Origin: Herbaspirillum sp. CF444
GTDB taxonomy: Bacteria; Pseudomonadota; Gammaproteobacteria; Burkholderiales; Burkholderiaceae_D
Direction of reading: 5' to 3'
NCBI RefSeq assembly: GCF_000282135.1
Contig: NZ_AKJW01000011.1
Span: 57,546-121,545 of the forward strand
DNA: 64,000 nt
The notes under the pieces are model-generated. The model did no database searches and was not told the DNA's origin. It was given only the letters and a program-made list of their open reading frames with translations. Shown one piece after another: positions 19,701 through 28,200 of the stretch; positions within the stretch are counted from its first letter, which is position 1; every line of letters begins with the position of its first letter. Both the position numbers and the translations under genes were made by a program.

Positions 19701-22233
19701 AAGCCGACTGGCTTTCGAGCGCTGATTTCAGGGACAAGACCTGGATGGAATTCAATCCGAAATTGGATAAGGCGGTCTGGCCTTGCAATTCATGGACGGG
19801 AACTCCCAGCAGTGACTCCAGCTCTCCCAATACCACTGAAGACAGATCGGCTGTCCGTATGCTCGCAGTGGGCGGAGTCCATGCGAGAGAGGACGAACGG
19901 GATGCCTGGGATGCCTGAGGGGCGGGGGTGATCCAGTAGGATTTCGTCTCAAATACATAGGTAGGAAGCGGGATTCTTTTCCTTATCCCGGCAGGAAAGT
20001 GAATGGCAGCCCAATGCATGCGAAAGCCGCTGCGCCACAACTCACCGACTCTATCCAGTTCGCCGTTTTTTACCCAGTGTTGCACCATCGGTTCCACTTG
20101 GGAAAGGGGGAGGTTTTTTAACAGGTCGGCATCAGCGCCTTGGGCTGCTGCGGTTTTCTGGATGTCGTCGTCATCGGAATCAATGAAGTGACCGAGTTTT
20201 TCAAGCAGATCGGGAAGGGAATGTGCAACAAAAAAGACCCGTTCATTCAGCAATTCTCGCCCGGCGAGCAAGGTATAAGCGATGTCCTCCAAGTACAACT
20301 CATGAATGCCGAACAGTGAAAATTCTTGTTTGTTGACGTAATCGACAAGTCGTTGCGCGAACTTTTTGAGTTGCTTCAGTGTTCTCGCCGATAGCACAAT
20401 CAGCTCTGGCTTTTGAGCAGGGGTGCGCGGGGCGGACTTGTGATCGAGATACTCTTCCAGGATCATGTGCCCATTGACACCCCCAAAACCGAAGTTGTGA
20501 ATGCCGATATGTCGCGGTACACGGGCACCGCTTGCCATTTTGGATGGCCAATGCGTGGTTTGGTCGACGGTCTGACACGCGAAAGCGCCGTCACCGTCAT
20601 CCCAATTGAGCGATTCAAAATTGCCGATCTTCGTTAAGGTATTTTTGTTCAGCGAGAGGGTGCACTTGATTAAAGACACGACGCCTGATGCACTCGCCAA
20701 GTGCCCGATATGGCCTTTGAGTGAACTGAGCAGGAGTTTGCCAGGCAACACGCCATGTTCAGATGTGCGCGAAAAAACACGGTGATACGCCTGAAGTTCA
20801 ACCTGGTCGGCAATCGGATTGGCCGTGCCTTGCGCTTCGAGATAATCGATATCGTTGGCGCGCAATCCCGCCTTCAGCAGAGTCTCCTCGATGATTTCGC
20901 AATGCGAGCGTAGGTTGGGAGAGAATAGGGAAGCCTCGCCGCCGCCATGCCGCACGCTCATTCCCTTGATGACGCCAAGAATATGATTGTTGTCGGCGAT
21001 GGCGTCTTTCATGCGGCGTAGACAAACCAGTCCCACGCCATCACCAAAGAAATGCCCGGTGGCTTTTTTATCGAAAGGCCGTATCCGTTCTTCACTGGTG
21101 AATAATCCGAGCTTGCGATTGTAGATCATCACATCGGGCGCCAGGACGAGATTGATGCCGCCTGCCATCGCCATATCCGCATCGCCATTACTCAAGCTTT
21201 GCATGGCGGAGTAAATCGCGCTGAAGGAGCCGGCACAGGCAGCGTTGACGGTCGACACCGGGCCTTTCCAGCCAAAGAAATGCGACACGCGATTCGCCAG
21301 CATGGAGTGCGCATTGCCGACATTGAATTGGGGATCGACCGGATAGCGATGGAGCTTGATCAGGTCAAGATAATCCTGGCGCTCGGCAGCGACGAAAAAG
21401 CCGACTTTTTTGTCCGCCCAGTCTGCCTTTGCGTAACCTGCGTTTTCCAAGGTCTCCCAAGTCGCTTGCAACAGCAGGCGCTGTTGAGGATCGATCAATT
21501 CTGCTTCTTTGGGCGCGATGTGAAAGTGAAGCGGATCGAATTGGTCAACATCGTCAATAAATGCGCCGTAACAGCAATCCGTTTTGTTGGCATCCTTGAT
21601 ATCGCCAAAATAGTCTTGCCAAGACCAACGTTCTTTGGGGACCTTCTTGATGATCGGTTTTTCATTGAGCAAATTCGACCAAAATTCATGGATATTCTCA
21701 GCGCCAGGGAACCTGCCTCCCATGCCGATGATCGCGATATCCTGATCCCCCCATGCTTGAATCTGCCGGGACGTGCGTGGAACGGGCTCGGGCGCCAAGC
21801 GCGGCGGCGGCTCCTGCACCGGGTTCATGGCATTGGCGGAGCTTGAGTCAAAATACGACGTGTGGAGATGACGGCACAATGATCCCAGCGAGCCATGTTG
21901 CATGAAAGTGGTGGGTTCGAGGCGGATATTGGGATACTGCGAGAGGAGTTTTCGGGAGAACTCCGTGAGTAGTATCGAATTAAATCCATAGTGGCTCAGG
22001 GGCTCATCGGGAGCGACAACCTGAGCGTCAACGCCGAGAGTCGTTGCCACCAGGCGTTGGACTGTGTCGAAGAAAGCCTCGTAAGGGATTGCGGAAGAAT
22101 GTGATGTGATTGGCTTTTTTGCGCCGTTCTGTTTGATGGCGACATGCAGGGCCTCGATTTTCCGTATCGCTTCTTGCTCCGACAGATCGCCTCGTTTGAC
22201 ACGTAAAATAATATCGCTCGCATCGTGCATCAT
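7702..22233 (-). CDS. Trans-AT PKS/NRPS gene 2 (ACP-KS0-ACP-Cy-Cy-A(Cys)-PCP-Ox-Ox-KS0-ACP-KS-KR-ACP)
   Basis: This is a 4,843-residue megasynthase, and its ATG starts one base after the stop of gene 1. The order by approximate residue is: docking-like helix 1-40; ACP (Ser ~85, GFNSIL); KS 163-590 (Cys in NAACAGS, AQGTA for HGTGT); ACP (~826, GLNSIQ); two heterocyclization-type domains with D-x4-D motifs DPIIAD (~1028) and DLLVAD (~1473); A 1755-2270; PCP (~2343); two SagB/nitroreductase-like Ox domains (~2400-2640 and ~2650-2890); KS 2890-3320 (Cys present, AAAPGA for HGTGT); ACP (~3511); a canonical KS 3570-4010 (DTLCSSS, AHGTGT, NIGHLE); KR (GGFGLIG ~4443); and ACP (~4795). The A pocket reads D-L-F-N-F-S-L-V-W, close to the cysteine code. 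The Cys module should yield thiazoline, oxidised to thiazole by Ox. Post-KS LPTYxF...W motifs and the absence of any AT domain are typical of trans-AT synthases. Confidence 0.95.
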   Translation of the reverse strand: MMHDASDIILRVKRGDLSEQEAIRKIEALHVAIKQNGAKKPITSHSSAIPYEAFFDTVQRLVATTLGVDAQVVAPDEPLSHYGFNSILLTEFSRKLLSQYPNIRLEPTTFMQHGSLGSLCRHLHTSYFDSSSANAMNPVQEPPPRLAPEPVPRTSRQIQAWGDQDIAIIGMGGRFPGAENIHEFWSNLLNEKPIIKKVPKERWSWQDYFGDIKDANKTDCCYGAFIDDVDQFDPLHFHIAPKEAELIDPQQRLLLQATWETLENAGYAKADWADKKVGFFVAAERQDYLDLIKLHRYPVDPQFNVGNAHSMLANRVSHFFGWKGPVSTVNAACAGSFSAIYSAMQSLSNGDADMAMAGGINLVLAPDVMIYNRKLGLFTSEERIRPFDKKATGHFFGDGVGLVCLRRMKDAIADNNHILGVIKGMSVRHGGGEASLFSPNLRSHCEIIEETLLKAGLRANDIDYLEAQGTANPIADQVELQAYHRVFSRTSEHGVLPGKLLLSSLKGHIGHLASASGVVSLIKCTLSLNKNTLTKIGNFESLNWDDGDGAFACQTVDQTTHWPSKMASGARVPRHIGIHNFGFGGVNGHMILEEYLDHKSAPRTPAQKPELIVLSARTLKQLKKFAQRLVDYVNKQEFSLFGIHELYLEDIAYTLLAGRELLNERVFFVAHSLPDLLEKLGHFIDSDDDDIQKTAAAQGADADLLKNLPLSQVEPMVQHWVKNGELDRVGELWRSGFRMHWAAIHFPAGIRKRIPLPTYVFETKSYWITPAPQASQASRSSSLAWTPPTASIRTADLSSVVLGELESLLGVPVHELQGQTALSNFGLNSIQVLSLKSALESQSAYEFPLSCFRLDQSANELVATLNNLISTGEPIEYGSPRLIHQPDLRFAPFPMTDLQQSYWLGRRSTWGIKVGSLIYYELRLPGLDIDRLNTTWNDVVAKHEMLRCVISDDGQQSILEHVAPYRIEQFDYSALPPAEQNKMRRQLRGKLTQKIYDTKQFPLFALCISKTKNETEEECLLHFSIDPIIADGASIKLLLRQWETLIRHPEKTFAAPATSFRDYVLSIKNFQTSQRVQKDEAYWKRRLVDLPDGPLLLRAPESALSSDSACTRLRQLLSVEVSGGLKRKAAELEVSVSTLILCLFTNTLHHYSFSGDFSLILTIFNRMRLNADIDQVVGPFTSTSLFAARHAKQADFESFVRESHAQILSDLDHRHVSGIRAIELARQENRHRRWPNLTIAFTSLLSDLHQEKSPIDDAISYSLVQNPHISLEHQLSQTANQIEISWYVAKQTYPAGFIEQVFQHYLEVMQHCALNHGKWPVAETVQHFSSLATRLTTTPLPAPLTYLQQAYLFGRSQFGGAKASYIYACFDIQELDIHLLQKTWNKILSAHELLRTVFEKNGTQRVLEHVPEYRIRTTDLRALAPAQAQDACDDIAKAICAASTDLGDWPCFDLRVTQRSDSTSRLHCKIDLLVADGACIEYLPELLFYHYEHPGLEVKAPACTYRDYAASLRSFEHTEREAGCLSYWESKLSHIPAGPDFSFAKTEETTEIKRFSRHLKNWGAIKNLAQQLDVPPTMVLLTAFMEVIAHGVDQKEFSVAIPTWQRHPVHPDIYQVIGDFTSLSWISHTPSNSSFVQRVLENAAVFKSDMRHSLVNGLRGLGKLKKANAEKRFPLVFSDLSPLKTLGHSEKFKRVGGLSYTTQVEWDHICFETGDELEICWDINAGLFSGDVIDQMFDRYHQFLVSLPENHEDLLDTRAASPHAQIEKWNSTAVPYAQATCIHQLFEASALKYPERIAVTDREQAYSYETLNRKANQLAWKLKKNGVGPEVYVGICLPRTVDLIVGLLAILKAGGAYVPLELSDPSARLFRVIETARIGHVLVNEATAAIFSESELSLLSISDPGVSLESESKPIDTVKSHHAAYAIFTSGSTGQPKGVPVEHRPVINLIEWAKRRFHFDEQDVALFITRLSFDLSVFDVFGMLAYGAKIIIVGEDQRENPQQISTMLCTRDVTFWNSAPGTLSILLPFLRKERTDASSPSDMRLFFLSGDWIPLTLPGDINMLFPKAEFISLGGATEATVWSNYFPVTDIDPLWRSIPYGRPIQNARYYILDQKLQHCSIGDEGDLYIGGECLSRGYLNAPAITANSFLPDPYASEPNAVMYRTGDSARFYADGNIEFLGRKDHQVKVRGFRIELGEIEFHLLQHTHIAEAVVLVKETRPGDQKIVAYLALKPAGEIAIKDLRAYLQARVPHYMVPNIVVTVASIPITANGKFDRTALPWPVVSPDDGLLRHQEKHSSGKQNEATRESGNMTISSVTETIEAIFLTALDCVSLKPDDDLFDRGATSFTLVQAVERIQDKYRIAIPFDVLLATPTVQAIAKYVSTEVVLQHGGIDFQGETVETPANLTIELPVDDFHESHYQPASESAFANTTTLKNLGELLGLIKPIWVESRSKYLYSSAGGLTPIQVYVWVKENAVENLARGVYYYHPDDGKLVLIDDSAQIKTASFYYHDQALYESSGFAIFMIAEMDAIAPLYGQSSEQLVILEAGYIGQLLRSKLHQHHVSLLPLGGLDFDRMSCLFKLKPSQRFIHCILGGHAARMAQSPQLSERKSEYHRKNALASEKLHCIASAGASDIQLPKQDEAERVHQARAHLRVITDDQKIIPLPSAAHEPQLQKLYSAKRSFQTGEIPLKTLGLVLSLFRAKSIQNESCYLYPSIDGEHGINIHVLIQPSGVQGLAGGVYRYERDTHHLTLISSTLSVDFKSCFTPFNRGHAQASQFALFLSQKKQHAYFSLLESGYMGQLLLERQAELGIGACPIGGMMFEKIAADFGFSGDDMLMHSFLCGSHQMPLPDSYQALNTSGRAQPQQPGFVAGQSDDIAIVGLSGRYPGARTPQEFARNLMRGEKSFVDIQFSHTTKYRSAKDAVDAHRHDHIHHGGFLDQIDQFDSLLFKIAPSEARSLDPQVRLLLETVWECLESAGYTAHALNQGSKDVGVFVGAMWNDYQYYAASHWDGLEVDPVSHPSMANRISYFFDFQGPSISLDTSCCSAMTALHFACSSIKNGECAAAVVGGVNLMSHPYHQSHLDQLDLLSKDGHCYPFGKNAAGWVVGEGVGAVLLKPLGQAIQDRDFVLGVIKGSAISHGGKTSRFGAPNPDNQRRSIEQAIKNSSIDMEDISYVEAAAPGASLADASEVTALKRVFGDRANPLYMGSVKANIGHLESASALSQLTKVLMQMQYAQLFPSLDCEPVNPMLQLNNGALNINNQLRPWETRRKIALINAFGAAGSAGHVVLESHENQSPQAPDVPDAPDAPDAPALVNLSAQSQTQLLSLVEKLHAYLKRPPPIQIRLKDIAFTLQVGRVDMPERLAIIANSIPDLCEKLEQVMRGNIDHTGLFRTGCPSAQTTGPLPLAASAWVNGNAVDWQALHGGDEMRIPLPTYSFAADVHWVSERPSHARPLPPSAPQEPAVVSNALAKDTEAYLKMIYAQVSEIPAEKISANETFDNYGITSLMVTKLNTVLEQHFSGLSKTLFFEYQTLAELAAYLVTNHPSSVASLFNSPSGDNAPSPVMKAGTGNSPRQAGEIGDIAIIGLAGRYPGANTLDQFWRNLMEGKDCITEIPKERWNNELYFQANTKPGEIGAGKYYNKWGGFIEHVETFDPLFFNISPKEAASLDPQERLFLEVAWECLEDAAYDRSALKHTFDKKVGVFVGVTYGDYQLFSAPFDDQGNGRAVRSCYGAIANRVSYILDCQGPSMAVDTLCSSSLTALHLAIQSIQTGESKAALVGGINLSIHPNKYILQSQINMSSTDGRCRSFGDGGDGFVPGEGVAACMLRPLKDAMADGDNIYAVIKASVINNDGKTHGFTVPNPKAQGKLIAEAFRIAQLSAREVSYVEAHGTGTSLGDPIEIAGLCDAFRQHTQDTGYCAIGSVKSNIGHLEAAAGLAGLTKIVLQMKHGQLVPSLHSKQLNQNIHFDQTPFYVQQTLQPWPWRRQSPRIACLSSFGAGGSNAHVIVEEYRQSLPAIPGGDEPATYAILLSARTRPQLLECCQRLLSKVQQEPPALRDVAFTLQVGREAKEHRLAMMVATLDALKEQLQQVVDSRQFPETVLYSQVKLHQETADDGDMPEKKTTANLVERWLQGASINWGALYEKNTAKRISLPSYPFAQESYWVGRDRHVIPPTVTETSKTSDTHQWMIIHEKTVSAAFPDEITWRDNFNAQTGKNIAIVHCSGEEERAIALSDLIRKIEQSVGAKDGIPIQCLSCDQDANLHFSPVPDVVFVLTGTKDKSPKDEWALYPVFKASQTLMKQAYDRRLSLYLIEESSSPRGGALSGFLGAAMMENPLHTWTIIENNEAPRLNSLQLAVREWLADPAHALNQQPHKPRRQRGKIFQTATFSQVVYENAERRIKQKVPVLFDGLSKPADADGLSLDTHFRNGGTYLIAGGFGLIGQDFCKKIAGQFNADIIILSRRQHDDAIAHFAQEIAQLGGHLSYYSVDISDLKALGETYELIKVRHPRVHGILNLAGSSDTTLILRKTWEDSLEHMLAKVHGTENLDIVSADEDLDFFLLFSSIGAYGLAGSSVYAYACAFQNEFARYRDDLQKMKLRKGKTRALAWGPWISDPVHASSDAKRREKIHADGFSLIDIEKAFPVIAMSLKHTSAELGLAYVNHVDNVCSLLQLGLLDDLHLASKSTQVEGHDFSEQLKTWETQKAQGRTFSFDDLAGTLSLEELRALDPSSIERIFQLLELEPTPAPARPNTVHAETSLVDSIREVLTSVLELAELDNDEHFETYGLDSISGTQVSMRLEKRFKHEIKPEWLVQYPTVKSLSDYLKKHLLTIYEN
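12283..12318. repeat. 9-bp tandem repeats in an interdomain linker of gene 2
   Basis: Four imperfect copies of a 9-base unit (gggtgcatc type) encode a Pro-Asp-Ala run in the linker after the second KS. Similar 9-base runs lie at 22361-22387 and 25857-25901 in gene 1. Confidence 0.75.
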
Positions 22234-22234
22234 T

Positions 22235-25200
22235 TCACAGATCCATTTCAGTTAATGTATTGATGAGGGTGCGGGTATCTACTTCACCATTTTTGACCCT
22301 GAGGTATAGCTGCTTGTAGGCGTGAAGCTTGATATTTTCGTCGTGCGATTGCGGCACTTCGTCCATCTCGCTCATTTCGGTCATCTCGCCCATCGTCATG
22401 AATTGACGCGACCAGTCGAGATGGAGGGGATTGTCAAACGCCCCCTGTGCGCCGAGGAATTCTTCCGAGGTAATCTCTTTCCGTGCGAATAAATCTTGCA
22501 GGCTTGCTGTGCCCAATCCTGCGAGAATCCGATATTTGAGTTTCTGTAACTCCGGATCGTGGCGATCATCATGAATGAGCGAGCGGCGCTGACATTCCTC
22601 GAGGCGTTGCTTTGCATGTGGATCGGCATGATCTCCCCGTAATCGATAGATCATGGAAAACGCGGGTGAATTCAGGATTTTCCAGAACTCCTTGAATTCC
22701 TCTTCAGGTTTGGGCAACAGTCCCAGTTTCAGGCCAAAGAGTATGCTGGCGATGGGCGCGACCACAATCTGCCGGGGATGGTTGCGGTAGCTCAGTTCCT
22801 CCGGGGACAACTGATACGTGCCGGATTGAATTCTCGCGTACCAACGTGCAACCATCTCCAAAAATGGAAACGTTCCGACCGTACCGATATCGAGCAAGCC
22901 GTACAGGTTCACGAGGGTGGGATCCTGTTGATAAAAGAGTCCCATGGAAAAATCTTTGACAGGATCGATGCCTTTCAGGAATGGATAATTGTGCCGATAT
23001 TCGTATCCGGTGCAGAACACGATCGCATCCACCTCTTTGAGCGAGTTTTCCTCGTTGGAAAACTGGCAGCCATTCTCGCCAAGCGAGACGATCTCGTCGA
23101 AAATTGGCGTGATTTTCCCACTGGCCACGCAGGACAGCACACCGTCGTTAATCAGGATAAATGGATATTTTCTAAACTCCTCCAGGCTTGGAAACAGACC
23201 CGTGCTTTGATAGAGGGCATAGTAGTCGGGCATGGACAACGATAAATTTTCAAGATTTCTCCGACTTCTGATGTCGTCGGGCATGAGCAGGTTGGCGGGG
23301 GATACATAATCGTTAGGCAGGAAACCTACCATGCGCGGCAGCACCAACCGCAATGACCGCATGCTCCAATACACCTTGCGCGCGACTTGGCTCGCTTCTT
23401 CTGCGATGTCCATGCCGCTTACACCATTACCCACGACCAACACGCGCTTACCGGTCAATATCGCGCTATCAAAATACGCTCCCGCATGAATGATCTCGCC
23501 ACGAAATTGATGCAGGCCTGGAATCGATGGCATTTTCGGCACACGATACCGCCCCTGGCACATGCATACCCCATCGAAATAGTCGGTTTGCATGAGCGGC
23601 GCCTTATCCGCGCCCTGTGTTTTTTCTATGACGACTTTCCACGCTGAGCCCTCTTTTTCAACACTCTTCACCTGGCTTTGGTAATGAATGATGGACGTCA
23701 GCTTGAAGCGATCCGCGTACTGTTTGAGATAGGTGTTGACCTGAGCAAGACTTAAGAACGCCTCATCGACATCGGGATAGAAGTCAGAGAAAAAACTGGT
23801 GTCTTTGGAGTTCTGAAAGCGTGTTTTTTGATATGCACCCGCTTCTTTTTGTTGCTTCATGTTCCAAATGCCACCCAAGACTTCTTCTTTCTCAAAAATC
23901 GTTGGCAAATGACCTTCTTCCAGGAGGGATTTGGCCGCCACCAGGCCCGCCGGCCCGGCGCCTATGATGCAAATGCGTTTTGGGCGCTTTGTTGTTGGGA
24001 TCGCTTGGGTGGATGCCACGTTGGATGTCTTCCGCAGCGGGTACCAATAGCGATCAGTCGAAAACGGGTATGCGGCCAATGCGATGCGTTGTCCGGAAGA
24101 GGAGGCCAGATAGGCGCCCAGATCGATGTCTTGCCCCTGAACCCAAAGTGCGATGGCGTCTTGCATCGAACTGTGTGTTGCCAGGGAACCGGGCTGCGCT
24201 ACGCCGCGCACAACATGTTCTGAAATGGGGGACTCGTTCGACAGGTAGGCATGCAGATGCACAATGATTTGCGGGACATCTTCCGCGATGAATGCAAGCC
24301 GATGCTTCATTGCCTCTCTTCCGAACCACAGCGTACAGGCGATATCCTGTAGCGCGCTGGAGGGATGCTCCGCCAGGAATGTGGCAAGACCAGATGCCAG
24401 GAGACGCAAATGTTCCGGCGTTCTGGCCGATATCACGATTGGTAGCTTGCCTGATGTTCGGGATGTTTTTATTGGCGACGGATATTCTTCGATGATCGCG
24501 TGGGCATTCACGCCAAAGCCATATCCGTTGACTGCGCCGCGACGAGGCAAAGCTTTTCCGTCTTCACCCGGGAGGGAATCCCACGCGCGGTTGTGCGGTG
24601 AAAATTCAAATGGCGTATCGATGATTTTCGGATTGATATTTTCTGGCGTGTACCTTGGCAGGCCGGGAAGAATCCGGTGTTGCAGCGCAAGGACCACTTT
24701 GAAAATCGCAGCCAATCCCGATACGACTTCACCATGCCCGATGGTGGTTTTCAAGCTGCTGATACTGATTTTTGCTTGGGGGGAAATGGCGGGCGTATGT
24801 CGAAATTCACTGTCAATCATGTCGACCAGACTCTCCTTCAGTGCGCCCATCTCGATCGCGTCTGCAACGGGCGCAGCAATGCCGTGCGCTTCCACGTAGG
24901 AAACCGTACGAGGATCAACCGACGCCGCTGTATAGGCTTGCGAGATCGCGCTTTTCATGCCGCGCGGATTCGGCGCGGTCAAGGAAATTCCTCGGCCGCC
25001 GTGCGCGACGCCCGTCCCCTTGATCACAGCGTGTATGGTGCAACGATTGGCGATGGCCGTTTCCAGGGGCATGAGCACCATTGCACCGACGCCTTCCGAT
25101 CGGACGTAGCCTTGGCCGCAACTTTCAAAGGGTCTCGCCGTCCTTTCGGCGCTGAGCAAGCCCATTGCCTCGTAGGTGGAAAATGCGTCGGGACTCAGCA

Positions 25201-28200
25201 ACAGATGAACCGCCCCCACAATGGCTTGCTCACATTCGCCGTTGCGCAGAGAGTGCATGGCGTGGTGCAGGGCGACCAGGGAAGAGGCGCAGGTTGCCTC
25301 TATCGCTTCGTTGGGGCCGTGCAAGTCAAAAACACTGGAAATCCGATTGGGAATCATCGACGCGAGAGCGGCGGTTTTTGCGTAAGCGCTATCCTCTCCC
25401 GACAACGCTATGAGGTGCTGATAATCGCTTTGCCCCGCAGCGATGAATACGCCTGTTTTCCTGGCGCTGAAACTGCCTGGTTTTATTCCCGCGTGTTCCA
25501 GGGCCCACCATGTGTGCGTCAGTAACAATCGCTGTTGCGGATCCATGACACTTGCTTCGCGGGGCGAAATGTCAAAGAAAAGCGGATCGAATTCATCCAC
25601 GCCTTTCAGAAAACCTCCCCACGTAATTCTTGTTTTGCCGAACGCGGTTTCGGGGCTGCCAAAAATGGTACGCGAGTCCCAGCGCGCCTTCGGTACTTCG
25701 GATATGCAATCCTTCCCTTCGACGATGACCTTCCAAAATTCTTCAAGATTGACCGCATCGGGAAAGCTGCCTGACATTCCGACGATCGCCACATCGTGTG
25801 CCGACACTGATTTTTCCATGCCCGATGCTTCATCTGATGGAGGTTGGCACTCCGAGGTTGCATCAGTTGCATCAGTTGCATCAGATGCATCAGATGCGTC
25901 AAGAATATACTGGGTGAGTTTGCGAACACTGATATTCTCAAACAGCGCGGTGAGTGGGAGAGGGGACTTGAGTTGGCGATTGATGGTGTCCATCACTTCA
26001 TATGCGGACAACGAGTCGCCACCTATCCGAAAGAAACTGTCGTCCGGGGCAATGTCATCGAGCCGCAAGTGGCGCCGCCATGCGTCCAAAATCAATTTCG
26101 ATACATTGCCTGGATTCAGCTGGCCACTGAGGATTACTTGCTCCGGTCCTTGGCGTCGTGGCGATAAATTCAGCGCGCGCAAGGAGATTCGATCGACTTT
26201 TCCGCTGCTTAGATGAGGGATCTTTTCTACCGGCACGAAGGCCGCCGGGATCATGTAGTCGGGCAGGGACTTTTGGAGGAAATTTATCAGTTCTTCATGT
26301 GCGACGCTTGCCTGCTCTGTATGTGATTCGTAATACGCCACCAATTGAGTCGTATTCTCCAACGGCTTATCCAACACGACCGCGGACTTGATCGATCCAT
26401 GCGTTTCCAGCACTTTTTCGATCTCACCAAGTTCGATACGAAAACCGCGTATTTTTACCTGGGTATCGATTCGTCCAAGATATTCAATGCTGCCATCGGC
26501 GCGCCATCTTGCGAGATCTCCGGTTCGGTACAGTTTTTTCTCATGCCGCTTGAACCACCTTGAAAAAGGGTTTCGCACAAATTTTTCTTCGGTGAGCGCG
26601 CGTCGATTCCGATAGCCGCGCGCAAGTCCAGGTCCCGCAACACAGAGCTCCCCAACCACTCCCAGCGGCAACGCTTGCTGATGGTGATCGAGAACATACA
26701 TCTTCGTGTTGGAAATGGGCTTTCCTATTGGCGTGGTCGAGGCAGTGGAATGAGCATGTGATTGCTTGCAACTGAAATACGATCCATAAATCGATACTTC
26801 GGTCGGACCGTAGATATTTTCGATCTGAACTCCCTGGAAAATATCTTGCGCGAGTCTCACCACCTCAGGCGGAAAGGCTTCTCCCGCGACCATCAAATAC
26901 TTTAGCGCTAAATGTTCATTTGAAATCGCCTGGTTGCGTACGCTCAATAAAAATATTCGCAAGGCGGAGGGGGCAAAATTGAGGTGGGTGATTCTCTGCG
27001 CCTGGATGAATTTGAAGAGCAAGTCCGGTTGCTTTTCAAGCAGCGGAGGCAAGATCACCAGACGCCCTCCACCGAAGAACCAACCGAATAATTCCGAGAG
27101 GGAGACATCAAAGGTGTAGTGCGTTTTTAATGCGTAGGCATCCTCTGGTTTGACGGGATACTGGTGCTGCAAAAAATAGAGCGTATTCATGATATTGCGA
27201 TGCTCTATCTCTATGCCCTTTGGTTTTCCTGTGCTGCCGGACGTATAAATAACGTAGGCCAGATTGTTGGGTTTCGTGTGACGAACCAAGGCAGGTGGTT
27301 TGCCTGATCGAGCCATGAGCTCATCGAAAGCATGCAAGCGAACTTGAGCGGACTCAAGCTGAGAGAGCGCCAAGGACGCATGGCTCTGCCGGATACACAG
27401 GCTTGCTTCACTGTCTTTGAGGATATAGGCCACGCGTGCGCTTGGCGCATTCGGGTCAATGGGAAGATATGCGCCGCCGGCTTTGAATATGGCAAGCAGC
27501 GTGATGACCATCTCAAATGATCGTTCGAAACATACCGCGACGAGAACCTCGGGGGCGACGCCCATCTCTTGCAAAATGCGCGCGAGACGGGTGCTCTGCT
27601 CGTCCACTTCTTGGTAGCTCATCGCGATGTCGCCGTAAACCAGCGCTACGGCGTTGGGGGACTTCCTGGCTTGCCGACTGAAAACCTCATGTACCAGTTG
27701 GACGCCGGGAAAACGACGGCCGGTATCATTCCCAAAACTGAGCAGGCGCGATTGTTCCCGACGGCTTAACAGCGGATAGCTTTGAACAGGCTGATGAGCC
27801 CGACTTATTCCATGCGACAAATAGTGGTTGAAATGCTTTTCAACCAGACGAAAACCCGCCTCTTCGGATGTGTTCAAGTAGTAGCGCACTTCCAGCTCGT
27901 AATGCGAATCCATCTGCCTTATCACCAGGCTGAGTGATTTATTTTCTTGCTGAGCTGCTTTTAGCGCTTCCTCATTGACGCCGAAATACCAATCAAGTTG
28001 AGTGACAGCGGCAGAGGACGTTGGCTGAGAAGATTTGAGCTGAACCACCAGATCGAACAGGCTTGTCTCTTTAGTGAATGAGACCGTGGCGTCAAGCAAT
28101 TTCACGATGCCGATATTTTCCATCGACAAACGCAGTAAGAACGTCGCCAGGCTTCCCAAGAAAACAATCGGGGCCGGGATAGCGTGGGAGTGAACAAAAC

